From positions 25,093,204 through 25,157,203 of the forward strand of contig NC_084706.1 in NCBI RefSeq assembly GCF_033807575.1: DNA of 64,000 nucleotides, read 5' to 3'. Made by a program: the position numbers and the translations under genes. The stretch is from Cydia pomonella. Lineage: Eukaryota > Arthropoda > Insecta > Lepidoptera > Tortricidae. The notes beneath the pieces were generated by a model. That model was not told the DNA's origin. It saw only the letters and a list, made by a program, of their open reading frames with translations, and did not search any database. Positions 34,101-49,100 of this stretch are shown here, one piece after another (within the stretch, counting starts at the first letter, position 1; each line of letters opens with the position of its first letter).

Positions 34101-37100
34101 AAAAAAAAAAAAACTTGAACATATAAAAAAAAAAACAAAAGTTAGTCACCGGGCGAGATTCGAACCCGTAACACTCGTTTAGCAGTCCGCGTCTTAACCC
34201 GCTGGACCAGACAGACAGTGGCCGGCAACACGAAATTAGCGACCATATTCTGCGTCGAAAGAAAAACGCATGAAAACTCGAAAACACGCGTTTTCCCAAA
34301 CATAAGACTAATCTAGATAGATTGTATACCCCCAAAAACCCCCATATACCAAATTTCAGCGAAATCGTTAGAGCCGTTTCCGAGATCACAGAAATATATA
34401 TATATACAAGAATTGCTCGTTTAAAGGTATAAGATTCTTAAACTTTATCGCAAAGACATAAAGTCAATCGAACAATTAAAAGTACACACTGAACCGAAGC
34501 AGATGTTTCCCTCACCAACCCCTGTGTTGGGGAGGTAATCGATAATTTATCCGCGTGGCTAAAGGGTCCGTGCGCGTTGGAGGGTCTGCCATCTTGTGGT
34601 CTGAATCGGAACCATAAACATGCACATGTACACGTCACGTGTTTTCTTGTGCATAGTAGGTTCTGCCATCTTGTGGGCTAAATCGGAACAAAAAACATCA
34701 CGTTTACGCCTCTCGCCAAAAATCTGACAGCTCCTGTGCTGCCTGCTACAGTTCATGCACGCTCCCTAAAGAACTAAAATTTTGTTACTTTGTGTCCAAC
34801 TTGTTTACTACTTGTTTGTCCTTTACATTACTATTATTCTACGCCTAACATTATATGTAACGTTTTCAAGCAAAAGGTACCACATCACCCCGTCCATAAC
34901 GCGCGCTGACAGGTTATTCGTATAAAGGTACGAGCAAATATCGTCCTTATAGTAAGCGACAATGTAGCGCTGGTGGCCTAGCGGTAAGAGCGTGCGACTT
35001 GCAATCCGGACGTCGCGGGTTCAAGCCCCGGCTCGTACCAATGAGTTTTTCGGAACTTATGTACGAAATATCATTTCATATTTACCAGTTGCTTTTCGGT
35101 GAAGGAAAACATCGTGAGGAAACCGGACTAATTCCATTAAGACCTAGTTTACCCTCTGGGTTGGAAGGTCAGATGGAAGTCGCTTTCGTAAAAACTAGTG
35201 CCTACGCCAATTCTTGGATTATTTGTCAAGCGGACCCCAGGCTTCCAAGAATGCCGGGACAACGCGAGGAAGAAGAAAAAGAACATAGTAAGCGACAATA
35301 TGATACCTTTTAATTGAGAACGTCACATATTAGCTACGCTACGAATTCCACTAAAATCTATCGTTTCGTCGATTTCATAGGAGTTTAATTTAACTCACCG
35401 AGCAAAATTGACAAATTGTCAAAAGACAATAACGGCGCCGCTCCTTGCACAGGAATCAAATCATCTAAAGACAGATGCGCGTCTCTAGCGTCGTCTCTTT
35501 CTGTCCTAGCCAACGCCCGATCCTTGCCTTCGTGAAGGCATAATCTTACGTCCTTTTCTAGCCTAACGCACTCGCGTATATAGTCGTATTCGCTTAGCGA
35601 GCTGCCTGGCGTTAGGTATTCTTTGGCACCCCATACCTGAAATTCAAAAAGAGTTAATAGAGGCCTAGTAAAGTCTTATTAATTAAGTTGTTTAAGAAAA
35701 ATAATAAAAAAACAACGGGTTGCACTCCGCGAGTGCCGGCAGAAGTGAAAACTTGAATATTAACGTTGTGCATTTTTGATATTTTGAAGAAATTGAGTAG
35801 CAGTTTTATAAAAAGAGATAATTCACTATTATACCTACGTAAATAAATTTGAGTGTGGAAGATATTTTGAAACGCGAATTTTAGTGTTAATATATAACAT
35901 ATACAGAATAATTCATGAGACGTGAGCAGGACTACAGCCTACACAATCAGTAAATGTTAATGAATCGTTCACCATCATATTAAGTAAAACAATCACGCTT
36001 CTTTTCTGTTATTTAACTTTTTGGTAAGGAAAAATATAAGTATCTACAATCATGGACACACAACAACACAAAGATACAATACAACACAATTAACAGAGAT
36101 TAAACCTCTTTAATCGTTATGACAGCACTTTGATTATGAAGAAAATAAAATGTCACATTTGAAGATACGATTTTTCAAAAGTAACCAGGCTTCGATGACA
36201 TTCAATTTGCACGTCACCATGATGTCACGTGTCCGTCTTACGAATTTTCATTCTGACGGTCACGTGATCCTGACGAGAGTTTAACATTTTTTCCCCATCA
36301 CAAAAAGTGCACAGCGCCGCTAAAGAAGTTTTCACTTCAAAAATATGTGCCGGTCCCTCAACGCAACACGATCGAAAATGTCGAACGTCCTTCAAAGTAA
36401 GTGCTGATTAACACCAAGTAAATTTTCTTTTATTTATCATATTAAAATAATGAAGATTTCACACAAATTACGAAAAAAATACAAAAACTTACTCTTAACA
36501 TATATTCAGACATATCATCCCTTGCATCTTCGAGTGAACAAACTACGGTCAATATCACATGTTCTACGGTCGACTCCACTGAAACGAACAAATTTAAACC
36601 GTATTAATACAACAATAAGTTGCATTTTAGTTGAGACTGATGTGGCACATGGCGACCCTGCCTGGTATTTTATAGTAAATTAGTCTTTATAACGATGCTG
36701 TTAAAGTGTATATTAATTTACCATCGGATGTGAAGGTGATCGGTTCCTCGGAATGGTAGTGGTGGACTAGAATCTTGATGCTGGTGTTGGGCGGGTACTT
36801 CCCTCCCGAGCGCGCCGCCGCCACGTGCCCGGGGTTCGTGGCGTGGTCGGAGTAGACGAATCTTTCTGCAAGAGTAGTAATAGTACTTTTCTGCCCTCCG
36901 GGCGGAAAGCGTCAACTTTGCTCCCGCTGCGTTAAACGAAGTTGCCGCTTTCCGACTATGTCGAGCAGAAAAATAGTATGCGCACCACGGGAGGAAACGT
37001 AGGACATTCCATGCCGCGTGTTTGCCACCCTCGCCTTGGGCTCGGATAACAATTTTACACGCGGCACGCAATTTCCTACTTTTCCTTCCTTGGGACACAA

Positions 37101-40100
37101 ATAACTATTGTGTATTAAGGGCGGTAAACAAAGGTGGTTTGCGAACAAATGTTAATTGCCCGAAGCCGAATTCTTGAACCGCCCGAGTTACACATTTTTC
37201 ACCGCACTTGTGAGGAAAAAACTAAATATTAAACGAAATAAATCTTAAATACGGTGACATTTCAAACATTCGTCCGCCATATTGTCATTTTTGACAGGTT
37301 AGGCATCGAAGGCAGCGAAGGCACAAACCTATCCGGCATTCAGCCAAAGATCCCGAATGTCAAACATGTATTGAGATGGTTATACTGAACAACCCAACAG
37401 CCACAAAATCGCGAAAAAAATCTAATGAACACCTTAAGGACCCGACGTAGACGAAATGTATGAGGTAAAAAAAAACGATTTACATATCGGACCCATGGTA
37501 AACCTTGTTCGGTATGACCATTTCAATACATATTCGACATTCGAAATCACGACCCCACAATCACCCAGTGTTGACCAAAACTTAAGGTAATACTTACTTC
37601 TTACATCCAACACCATCTTTAAAAACGCGTTGTGCTCGCTGTCACTATTCCTCGTTCTACATTTCACTATGCAGTCGTACAATTTGTTCTGAAATCGATA
37701 ATTATAAACATTTATTTTTAGAGTCCGCAACAAGTTCGGTTCTCCATACAAACTTAATTACGCTCTCATTTTAAACCGACTAGCTAGACCATTTTTATAC
37801 GTGCAGCCTGTGGGTCAAGTGTACGCAGAAATCTCTCAACGCCTTACGCATCCAGTATAATAACGGTTTCAGGGTGTTCTTGGGGTTGCCTCGTTTTTGC
37901 AGTGCGTCGGGGATGTTTGCGGAAGCTCACGTAAATAGATAGCTTTCAAGCCATAATACGTAAGAGAGTGGCCTCCCTGATGCGCCGTGTTAGAGTCAGC
38001 CCCGACAGCCTTCTGAACACTGTTAGTACGGTCGCCAAGCCGCTCCGAGGCCAGATTTAATTGACTCAGCTCGGCCTTACCCACAACTGGTATCAATGTG
38101 TTCGGACAGTTCTCCTGATCACCGTACATGCGGTAGTAAAGCGGAAAAATGGTGGAGGGGATAGTAATGACGTCACAAAGGTGGCGGCCGGACCTATTCT
38201 TTTTGGCGGTGTATCTCGAAAACCACTTAACCGATTTTAATCATCGAGGTGTCAAATAATAGCTTATATTATGGAGATTATTTTCTTTTCTACAAACATT
38301 TACGTGAAACCTATAGGAAAAAAAATAATCACAAAAAACAGTTTTTTTATAAAATTATTATTTTTTATTTTGTAAAAATCGCCGTAAATATTAGCATTTC
38401 GCAAATTTTGTTTCATATAAAACATATTGCTTCATTATCAAGGAATATAATGAGCCTTAAAACATACAGATCGAGTAATAAACAATGAAGCTACACTCAT
38501 TTATTTGCGCATGGGTAACGATAACTGGCTTTTACCGGTCGAAACTGTGGTGACTGTTACGATACGTATTGAATGGAATTTATAGAGTATCGGTTTTAAT
38601 TACTGAAATTATAATTAAAATTATAAAAACCAGACACAATAATGTTACCTTACTTCGACGTTTAGTCTCTTTTTTCGTCTTAATCATAGGTAGGTACATA
38701 TTTCTTTTTACTTAAAAATTTTATACAGGGTGAACTTTTAACCACCAGTCATACTCTGCGCAGCGACTTTATAGGTCATACTTAACAACTTTTACTATGG
38801 GACCAATTCCGAAATCGCGAAAAAAATTTTGACTGTCCTATATAAAGGTGCGACCAACTTTACCAGACCAACACTTTTCCAAACTGAGCTACAGCTGTCC
38901 GATGAAGTTAAGTACTTAGGACTAACTCTCGACAATAAACTCAATTGGAACAACCACATCAACAAACGGATAGACAAGGCGGGAGTTGTCTTCTGGCAGT
39001 GCAGAAGGATGATTGGTAAGAGGTGGGGACTCAACCCGAAAATTACCCTCTGGCTCTATAAGACGATAATCCGCCCCTTACTCTGTTACGGTGCTCTGGT
39101 TTGGTGGCCAAGAACAAACCTAGGCAACGTACGAGACAAACTACAAAGACTTCAAAGGCTCGCATGCGCGGCCACCACTGGCTGCACGAGGTCTACCCCG
39201 ACTGCAGCCATGGAGGGTCATGCTAAACCTTCCACCGCTGCACCTACACATACAGCAAGAGGCCAGTCTCTCAGCGGTAAGGTTGCGAACCCTCAAGATA
39301 TGGTCTAACATCACAGGAGCTCTTCACACAAAATGCCTGGAAAAGGTGTATGACGAATTTCCAGTGCTTAGGTCAGGCACGGACCGGATTCACAAACAAG
39401 CTATCTTCGATAAAAGGTACAAAATACAGTTATATGAGGACGACAATCATGAAGGACTCAATCCCCGGGAGCTGAGAATCTTCACTGATGGGTCTAAAAC
39501 AGACAGCGGATCGGGCTCTGGAACCTTCTCAGAAGACCTGAACATGTCGATCACCACTCCGCTAGGAGCCCATAACTCGGTATTCCAAGCTGAGTGCATG
39601 GGCAATCATAAACGCGGCGGCTGCCATCACTGCAAGGAAGGTAGTAGGATCCTCCATCCGCATACTCTCCGACAGTAGAGCAGTCTTAATGGCTCTAAAT
39701 AGCCATATAGTTACATCCAAACTTATACACGAATGCCACGAACGACTAATGGAGGTATGTCATAATAACAAGATCACCCTACAATGGATCAAGGGACACA
39801 GTGGATCCCGAGGTAACGATGCTGCGGACAAGCTTGCCAGGCAAGGATCGAATGCGGGGGCGATTGGTCCGGAGCCGATTCTTCCGATACCATTTAGCAA
39901 GGTACGCTCAATGCTGCTGGCACGTACAGGGAAACTACACACAGAACACTGGCTGAACCAGACTGGATGCAGACAGGCAAAAGAAGCCATGCCTGGCATC
40001 AACGGAAAACTCACAAGGGCGCTCCTGCAACTAGGGAAGGTCCGACTGAGTATGGTAACCAGTGTCATAACAGGTCATGGACTATTTAACAAACATCTTT

Positions 40101-43100
40101 TCACAACAGGTGTCACAGACAGTCCCCTGTGCCGAGGTTGCATGGAGACAGAAGAAACAGCCTCTCACGTGGTGCTGGAATGCAGCGGAGTGACTCCATA
40201 CAGGGCTAAACATCTCGGATCTCCGAGAGACCTCCCCGAGGTCCTACTCAACATCAAAGGTTTGATAGGATTCCTCGAGGAGCTGGGCTGGCAGGACTAG
40301 CCCACCCCCAACATATCACGCAAAATAGGCGCAAGTCGTCGAGTTGCGGAAAAAACGCCCGAATACAATACAATACAATACAAGGTGCGACCAGACCGCA
40401 GCTTAAAAAACGGTCACGATACGGAATCGCAGTGACGCGTCGTATGCGTACCGTTTTTGACGCATGCTCCCCACACCGCTGTTTAAAAAACGGTGACGGT
40501 ACGGAATCGCAGTGACGTGCTTCACGCGAATCTTTTTTGTTCGCAAAACAGTTGCGTCTTTTACGTCACCGGTACGGTGTCTGCCATAAGATCTGCGTGT
40601 AATATTTTTTGCGATTTTTACGCAGTTCAATTTACGGTGCGTCAGCTTATTTTAAGCAGCGGTGTGGCGAGCATGCGTCATGGACCCGGGTACGTCCTTA
40701 AACTACGTCCAAAAGAGAGGTATGGGCATTGTGAATGTCATCTCGCTTTGTGTGGTAGGGCACAGCCAGTGGGTGTCATTCCAGATCCAAATTTTCTTGC
40801 GTGATTCGGCATTGGTCCCATAATAAAAGTTGTTCAGTATGACCTGTAAAGTCACTGCGCAGAGTATGGCTGGTGGTTAAAATTTCATCTTATACCTATA
40901 TTCGACACAAGTAGTAAGTACTTACAGACCAACTATGATACACATTTTGCCTGTATAGTGATACATAGTGAATAAATTAATACCTGATTTAAAAATAAAA
41001 CAAAAATAACAAATAGCATGTTATTTAATTCAGTAATCACTAATCAGTCTTAAACAATTAACATCATACTTTTAGATTAGACAACAAAATGTATATTTAT
41101 ACTGTGTTTCGACTTGAAAGATTTTACTGCTTTAAAACATAAGACAAACCTACCAACCAAATGTATAAAAAAAAATGTTTTTTGTGATTATTATTTTCCT
41201 ATAGTTTTCACGTAAATGTTTGTAAAAAGGAAATAATCTCCATAATATAAGCTATTAGTTGACACCTCGATGAATACAATCGGTTAAGTGGTTTTCGAGA
41301 TACACCGCCAAAAAGAATAGGTCCGGACGCCATCTTTGTGACGTCATTACTATCCCCTCCCACCATTTTTCCGCTTTACTACCGCATGTACGGTGATCAG
41401 GAGAAACGCCCGAACACATTGATACCGGTTGTGGGTAAGGCCGAGCTGAGTCAATTAAATCTGGCCTCGGAGCGGCTTGGGGACTACTAATAGTAAAAGT
41501 TGTTCAGTATGACCTATAAAGTCGCTGCGCAGAGTATGACTGGTGGTTAAAAGTTCACCCTGTATAAAAATTTTAAGTAAAAAGAAATATGTACCTACCT
41601 ATGATTAAGACGAAAAAAGAGACTAAACGTCGAAGTAAGGTAACATTATTGGTTATTATTGGTATTATTTTATAATTGTCATTATAATTTCAGTAATTAA
41701 AACCGATACTCTATAAATTCCATTCAATACGTATCGTAACAGTCACCACAGTTTTGACCGGTAATAGCCAGTTATCGTTACCCATGCGCAAATAAATGAG
41801 TGTAGCTTCATTGTTTATTACTCGATCTGTATGTTTTAAGGCTCATTATATTCCTTGATAATGAAGCAATATGTTTTATATGAAACAAAATTTGCGAAAT
41901 GCTAATATTTACGGAGATTTTTACAAAATAAAAAAAAAATTTTTTTATAAAAAAACTGTTTTTTGTGATTATTTTTTTTCCTATAGGTTTCACGTAAATG
42001 TTTGTAGAAAAGGAAATAATCTCCATAATATAAGCTATTATTTGACACCTCGATGATTAAAATCGGTTAAGTGGTTTTCGAGATACACCGCCAAAAAGAA
42101 TAGGTCCGGCCGCCATCTTTGTGACGTCATTACTATCCCCTCCACCATTTTTCCGCTTTACTACCGCATGTACGGTGATCAGGAGAACTGTCCGAACAGA
42201 TTGATACCGGTTGTGGGTAAGGCCGAGCCGAGTCAATTAAATCGTGTTTCTAGAGGGCTTTTGAGATTTGGCGACCGTACTATGTTATTGACAGTTTAGA
42301 TTGTCCAATAGTTGCAAAGTGGAACGCTATGCACATGAACAAATTGATCAATAGAGGTGTTGTTGGGCTATTTTAGTTATTATAAGACTTAGTTTTAGGT
42401 TAATTTAATTTATTGTATTATATGGATAAATTAAATTAAATTATTACATTTTAAATCACGACATTATTATCATCACGTTGTAATATTTAATTAATATTTT
42501 TAACTTAATTATTATTTTAAAACCTGACATTTTAATTTTATTTCATTTTTAATTTATTCTTATTAGTGATGTTATGATTTGACAATGCTCTAAATTAATT
42601 ACTTAATAACTTTTTTTATTATTATTAATTTTTAAATGTTTCTGTTTTTATTATTATATTGTGTAATAAGTAATGTATGGGTCTTGTTATCCGAAATAAA
42701 TGATTAAATTAAATTGCTCTGAGACTTTGTACAGCACCTTATCTGTAATTTTCTGTACAAAGCGTTAAATGTATGGCTATCTGTACGTAACGTACAAAAA
42801 GAGGAGCGCGTTTCTGAAAAGCTCGACAAATGGTCATATGTGTTGTATGGACAGACGTTTATCTGATATGACTATTTGTACGTTACGTACATTTGTTTTT
42901 GGTTTATTTCATTTGTTTCACGAGCTGGAGTTATATAAACTAATTACAGGCATAGATATCCCTCATGTTATTGTATGTGCGACGTTTCATTACAATCCAA
43001 CACGTAGTTTTAAAATGAGAACAAAACTCAATAATGGTCACATGTGACAAATAAATGATATGAATGAATGAATGTCAGAGCTCAACGAGGGTACGGAGCG

Positions 43101-46100
43101 CAACGCGCATGTCTCCTCTGGAGTTGCAGACGTACATAGGCTACGGAGACTGCTTACCATCAGGCGGGCCGTATGCTTGTTCGCCACCGATGTACTATTT
43201 AAAGAAAAGTGAAATTCAGCCGAGCTTAGCGGACTCTTAATGTAAGTTTAAGAGCAGTTTCTTTATTTCTAAAATATAAAAGACCACTTGAGATGCAAAA
43301 GTGCCCATAATGCTCGCGGGATTCCCGTGTTGAACGGACAGTCTATTTTTATAGACAGTATTTTCTGTCGATATGATTCTTTGATAGGTTTCAACTCACT
43401 GTTTTAATATTATAAGAAATTTTATAAATTTTAAAAGTTAAAAGCACTTACAGTAGTTGTCCTCTTAACGACGGCCGGCACGCTAGGTATGTTCTTAGGA
43501 GGAGGCGACGGCAATATAGCGCTCTCTTTCCTTCTATCGATCTTCCCGTATACAGGCGTCTCTCGCATCTCTGTCTCGCCGTACAGAAAGTCTAAAGGGT
43601 CGTACTCTTCGTACACGCTGCCGGAGCCTTCGCTAGCGACTGCATATTCTGTGATCAGAAATATCGATGCGGACATAGTGGTCATAATTACATGGTCATG
43701 TGAATCTAATGACGTAAAGGTAACAGTCCTAGTCGGTAGAAAAGAGAATTCGAAATAGAGGTGGATTGTGAAAGAAAACTTTGTAGCCACAGTAATTTAC
43801 TGCCATCTTTCGACACATGATTTTAACTTTTAGAACGATATTTGACTTTGATCCTTATTTTTTCACCGATACGCGTTATATTTGTTAAATATCAAAAAGT
43901 GGCGCCATCTAATAGATCATAGGCCAAAGGTATGGCGGCATTGTTTCGAGCGATGGCGCGATAACCATTGGCCTATGCCCGGTAAGGTGGCTCCACTTTG
44001 ATATTTAACAAATATAACACATATCAGTGAAATAATAAGGATCAAAGTCAAATGGCGTTCTAAAAGTTTTAATCTCCCAAAATTTATTGTTTTTTTTTTG
44101 TCTATTTTTGTGTGAAAATCTTAATGCGGTTCATAGAATACATCTACTTACCAAGTTTCAACAGTATAGTTCTTATAGTTTCGGAAAAAAGTGGCTGTGA
44201 CATAAACGGACAGACAGACGGACATGACGAATCTATAAGGGTTCCGTTTTATGCCACTTGGCTACGGAACCCTAAAAAAGTAATCAAATGACAAAAATGT
44301 TTAAATTTATTTTCTAGTAATTAATGGAAAAAGGTGTTTTATGAAATGCAGATTATAATAAAACAAAAACTTGCAAACCAATGTATGTGAATAGTGTCAT
44401 TAATACCATGATAGTCACATATGATCGGATTAACACAAACACAGCACACAGTTATCACACAACATGTCAACTCAACACTGCTCCCGGGAAATACACCTGT
44501 GGCCTATTTTTCGAACAGGGGCCTATTTCTCAAACGATATTAGTCTAATATTATTAGTGTGTTACCCATACGACTTGACAGTTCGTGGACTAATAATATT
44601 AGTCTAATACCGTTCGAGAAATAGGCCCCTGTATTAGTCTAATATTATTAGTGTTACCATGGTCACCCATACGACTTGACAGTTCGTGTACTAATAATAT
44701 TAGTCTAATACCGTTCGAGAAGTGGGCCCCAGGGACCCATCTCTCGAACGGTATTAGTCTAATATTATTAGTGTGTTGTCATGGAAACCCATACGACTTG
44801 ACAGTTCGTGGCCTAATAATATTAGTCTAATACCGTTCGAGAAATAGGCCCCAACTCTATAGGTATCAGATGGAACACACAGAGTCAATCACTTGAATTA
44901 TAAAAAAAACACATTAGTAATCTAAAGTTCTAAACACGTGACCGACTTTTTAGCGATAGTGTGGGTTTCAGAAAAGTTTAACAGCTCAAATTAATTTTTG
45001 CCTTTTAGGGCCTTAAGGCATTCTCTATCAGTCAACCAATGGGCCAAAAATAGACATGTGTTTGTGATATTATTCAAATGTAGTAAAATGAGTGAATTTG
45101 GATATTAAAAGAGTAGACAAATCATTGTTTTACAAGGGGGCAAAATTGTCGTTTAACCGCTTGTGCTAATATGGAATAAAGACCCTCTTGATTGTTCGAA
45201 AACTAATGAGAAAGTTGCATGTTCATTGTTGTTTAACCCTCGTGCCTTGAAACCCTCGCAACGCTCAAAATTTCACTTCTGGAACCTTCAATTTTGGAAT
45301 ATTTCGCTTGCTCGGATAATATAAGCACGAGCGGTTAAAAAACTTTGCTCCCTTGAAACAAATAACTATTCTCGTCTCCCTGCCGAGGTTTTTAAAGGGT
45401 CGGCAACACGCATGTAACACCTCTGGAGTTGCATCCATAGGCTACGGTGATTGCTTGACATCAGTCGGGCATATATATATATATACTTGTTTGCCACTAA
45501 CGTGGTATAAAAACAATATTAATATAAATAAATAAATAATAAATATTATAGGACATTATTACACAAATTGACTAAGTCCCACAGTAAGCTCAATAAGGCT
45601 TGTGTTGAGAGTACTTAGACAACAATATATATAATATATAAATATTTATAAATACTTAAATACATAGAAAACACCCATGACTCAGGAACAAATATCCATG
45701 CTCATCACACGAATAAATGCCCTTACCAGGATTTGAACCCGGGACCATCGGCTTCGTAGGCAGGGTCACTACCCACTAGGCCAAACCGGTCGTAATATGT
45801 GGTATAGAAACAAAATTTCACGTCGGAGGTTAAACCATTCTGAAATCCCGATAACCATCGAAATGTAATAAGCCAAGAACAGTATCAAAATGATCGAGGG
45901 TGATCAGGAGATCAGGAGACGTGAGCATCATCAACCCTACGCATCCAGTACATGATAAGCTACTGTTTCGCAAGTTTGAAGTGTGAAATTAACCTTTTTT
46001 TTGTGTTGAAAACATCTTATATCTCTTAACCACCTCACATAATATAGAACCCAAACAACTAAATATGGACAGATCCATTGTTGGTTGGCAGAGCCTTTAT

Positions 46101-49100
46101 CAGACATAGCAATCAGCGTATACCACTTTATTGATCTCTCCCTTGCGTAGGGAGCTATGAAAGCACCCATGAGGCTGACATGTTCACCTAGAGTGTCCAA
46201 AGCCTCAATAAAAATCAGATTAAAAATAATAACAATAATATAGAAGTTATTAAATATGTATACACTACCTTAATGAATCGACATTTTGTGTATACATATT
46301 TTTGGTACTTTGTCCGTGTCAAAGGTATAAAATCTCTAAGTACCTTGACTGTACCAGTTTGGAGACACTAGAGCGTTCGGGCATTCTCGGCTCAGCGTTG
46401 CTCCGAGCAATTATTAGGGTTGGCACAACTTGCCGTCCCTATGCGTGCACGACCACAGATAAGATAATGACTCGAATTTTGACAACCCTAAATAGCCGAA
46501 AGGGATAGTGCCATACATTAGAAAGAGACAGCATGTTTTGGCCCTGAATCGCTGTCAAACTTCAGTTTTGTAGGAAGTCATTTCTGTACGGTAGTACTTT
46601 TTATTCCGTGACTGTACTAGAGACGGACCAGGCTAAATCTTCACAGACTTTGCGATACGATGGTTAGAATCCATTTAACATTATTTAGGTTGGTACAGAG
46701 GGCCTACCGCGAACCACGTTCGAAATGTTGCCTCCCTGTTACACTTACGTACGAATTTACAAGTGCGACAGAGAGGCAACACATCGAACGAGGTTCGCGG
46801 TAGGCCCTTTGCCTCTATTGCATCTACTGTTCTATACTTGTTACATTCCGATATTTAGAATGACTATAATGAGTGTACCTCGGGGTTTTCGGTGCATATG
46901 ATAATAACTATTATTTTGACAATAAAAGTAACTCACTCACTCATTGATCATCAATATTCTAAGGCACTTTTAGTAAAGAGAATTTGAAATAGAGGTGGAT
47001 TGTCAAACATAACATAACTTTGTAGCCACAGTAATTTTACTGCCATCTTTCGACACATGATTAAAAGTTTTAGAACGCCATTTGACTTTGATCCGTATTC
47101 TTTCACTAAAATTTGTTAAATTTGATAAATATCAAAAAGTGATAATCATCTTACCGGACATCGGCTAAAGGTTGTGGCGCAATCACCCGATACGATGCCG
47201 CCATACCTTTGGCCTTTGATCTACAAGATGGCACCACTTCTTGATATTTAACAAATTTAACACATATCATTGAAAGAATAAGGATCAAAATCAAATAGCG
47301 TTCTAAAAGTTTTAATCATGTATCGAGAAATAGCAGTAAATTTACTATGGCTACAAAGTTTTCTTTGACGACCCACCTCTATTTCAAAATTTCTTTGCTT
47401 TTAGCAAACACTCCAGCTTCAAATGTTGAACAGAAGAGTTGAGCCTATAATGCGAATAAAAAAAAATATTAAAACCCCGAAATATAAATAGACTCCTAAG
47501 TCCCAGAGTCAGTTTTGCAATCATAAAATTTTTATTACATTACAGTTCGTAATTCAATTTGATTGTTGTCTTTTTTAAGACATCAGGACTTAGGAGGTAA
47601 AGAATGAAACACACCACTCACCCGGGCTACTGGGCTCAGTTAGAAGCGGGTCGAAGGCTTCGAGCACACTGACGCGCACGCTACCTTGGCCGCGGCGGCC
47701 GAAGTCGATCAGGTTAGACTGCGGCAGGCTGCCCACCGTGTCCGCGGACTCGTTCGACTGCCAAAATTACAGAATAGGGAGTATTATAGTCTGTCAAGCA
47801 AAGTATGTCACTAGCAATGTACAGGAAAGTGAAGTAGAGCAACACTCAAAAAGCAGTATTGCGTTGGTATTGCGCTAAGAAAAACAGCAGTGTACATCGA
47901 ACCAAAAACATGTAACTATCATAACCTCAAATTTTACAAATGTTTACGATCACCGACCGTGATTGTATATTGTAGGCACCTTGAATTTGCTTAAGTTCAC
48001 GCACAAGCTTATTTAATATATTGGTATTTAATGGTGACAGCAGAAATTTATCTTCAAATAGCAATGATTCAGAATGTAAACTACGGACGGTGGAAATAAG
48101 GTACGAAATCTCCATGTACCAAAAAGTGTCATCAAAAAACTTTATATAGGTGGCGTTACAATACCTAGAGTACTTGAACAAAAAAATCAAATCATAGACA
48201 GCGCAATTCACTCCGTCAATAACGCCTAGGTTCTTAGCTACTCTTGCGCTACTCTGGAGAGATTTGGAACTATTATTTATAGCTGACAGCTGGACACTTT
48301 TGCAACAGTTCAACCATAAGAGATGCCACTCCTCTTAATGCCACACTCCATAATGTAAAGAAACATGATGGCTGTCATTCACTTTCCACATTCCACAGAT
48401 AAACACCGATGACACGCTATTTTGGAATTATTCCGAAACAGTGTTGCTAAAGGTACGAGTTCGCAGCCGACCGCAGGCGACAACTGCAGACGACGTGTCG
48501 CAACGACACTACTGGTTTCTATGTATTTCTATGAAATTCCCTCCGTAGTTAGCGACATGAAGCTAGCGACGCGTCGCCGAGCGGCAGACGGCAGTGTCGC
48601 CCGACCGCAGATCAGTAGTGTCGCTGACGCCGGAGCAACGATACTCTCTGAATTCTTTCATATCGCTTTTCAAATGGTTTTTGATCAGTATTGAATAAGT
48701 TCCCTCACTTGCTCTGCATTTAATCATAGGACATGTGGCTTGTCGTCTTTTTCTGTATAATAAAAGCAAGTCATCATCATCTTCTTCCTCTTCTAATAAA
48801 AGACGTAAAAAATTGCGATCACTATTCTCGAACACGTCAGACATCTTGTTTCACGGACCGCTCGGAATCAACTGGATGCCATCTGCGTTGTCGTCTGCAG
48901 TCGGGATCGAAATCATGACTGCAGCGACAGGACGCAACGACGTGTCGCGACGACATGAAGCGACGACATGTCGTCTGCTGGTGCTGCGTGCGGTCGGCTG
49001 CCAACTTGTACCTTAACCCGCGATTTTTCATATTTGCCGCCTTTTGCTACTAACAGGATTTGCTTGACCGAGTATATTTTATTAGTTTTAGGTGTATAAT

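Larger units (their letters stand above)
37868..42290. repeat. Large imperfect inverted-repeat structure
   Basis: A left arm (about 38041-38828) is inverted at about 41490-42245. A second, partial right copy lies at about 40806-41490 in the same orientation as the right arm. Landmarks are AATGACGTCACAAAGGTGGC/CATCTTTGTGACGTCATTAC and ACGTGAAACCTATAGG/CCTATAGGTTTCACGT. A LINE fragment fills the middle. Confidence 0.85.

Noticed and set aside
34964..35040. tRNA gene
   Set aside because: It is the head of SINE family B; the conserved body and a second copy at 53027 continue past it.
36718..37148. Long minus-strand frames of 126 and 78 aa
   Set aside because: They overlap exon 7 in another phase or lie in intron repeat sequence; splice signals and RBD homology support only 36722-36865.
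39760..40068. Minus-strand 102-aa frame
   Set aside because: It is the shadow of the RNase H region of the plus-strand LINE.
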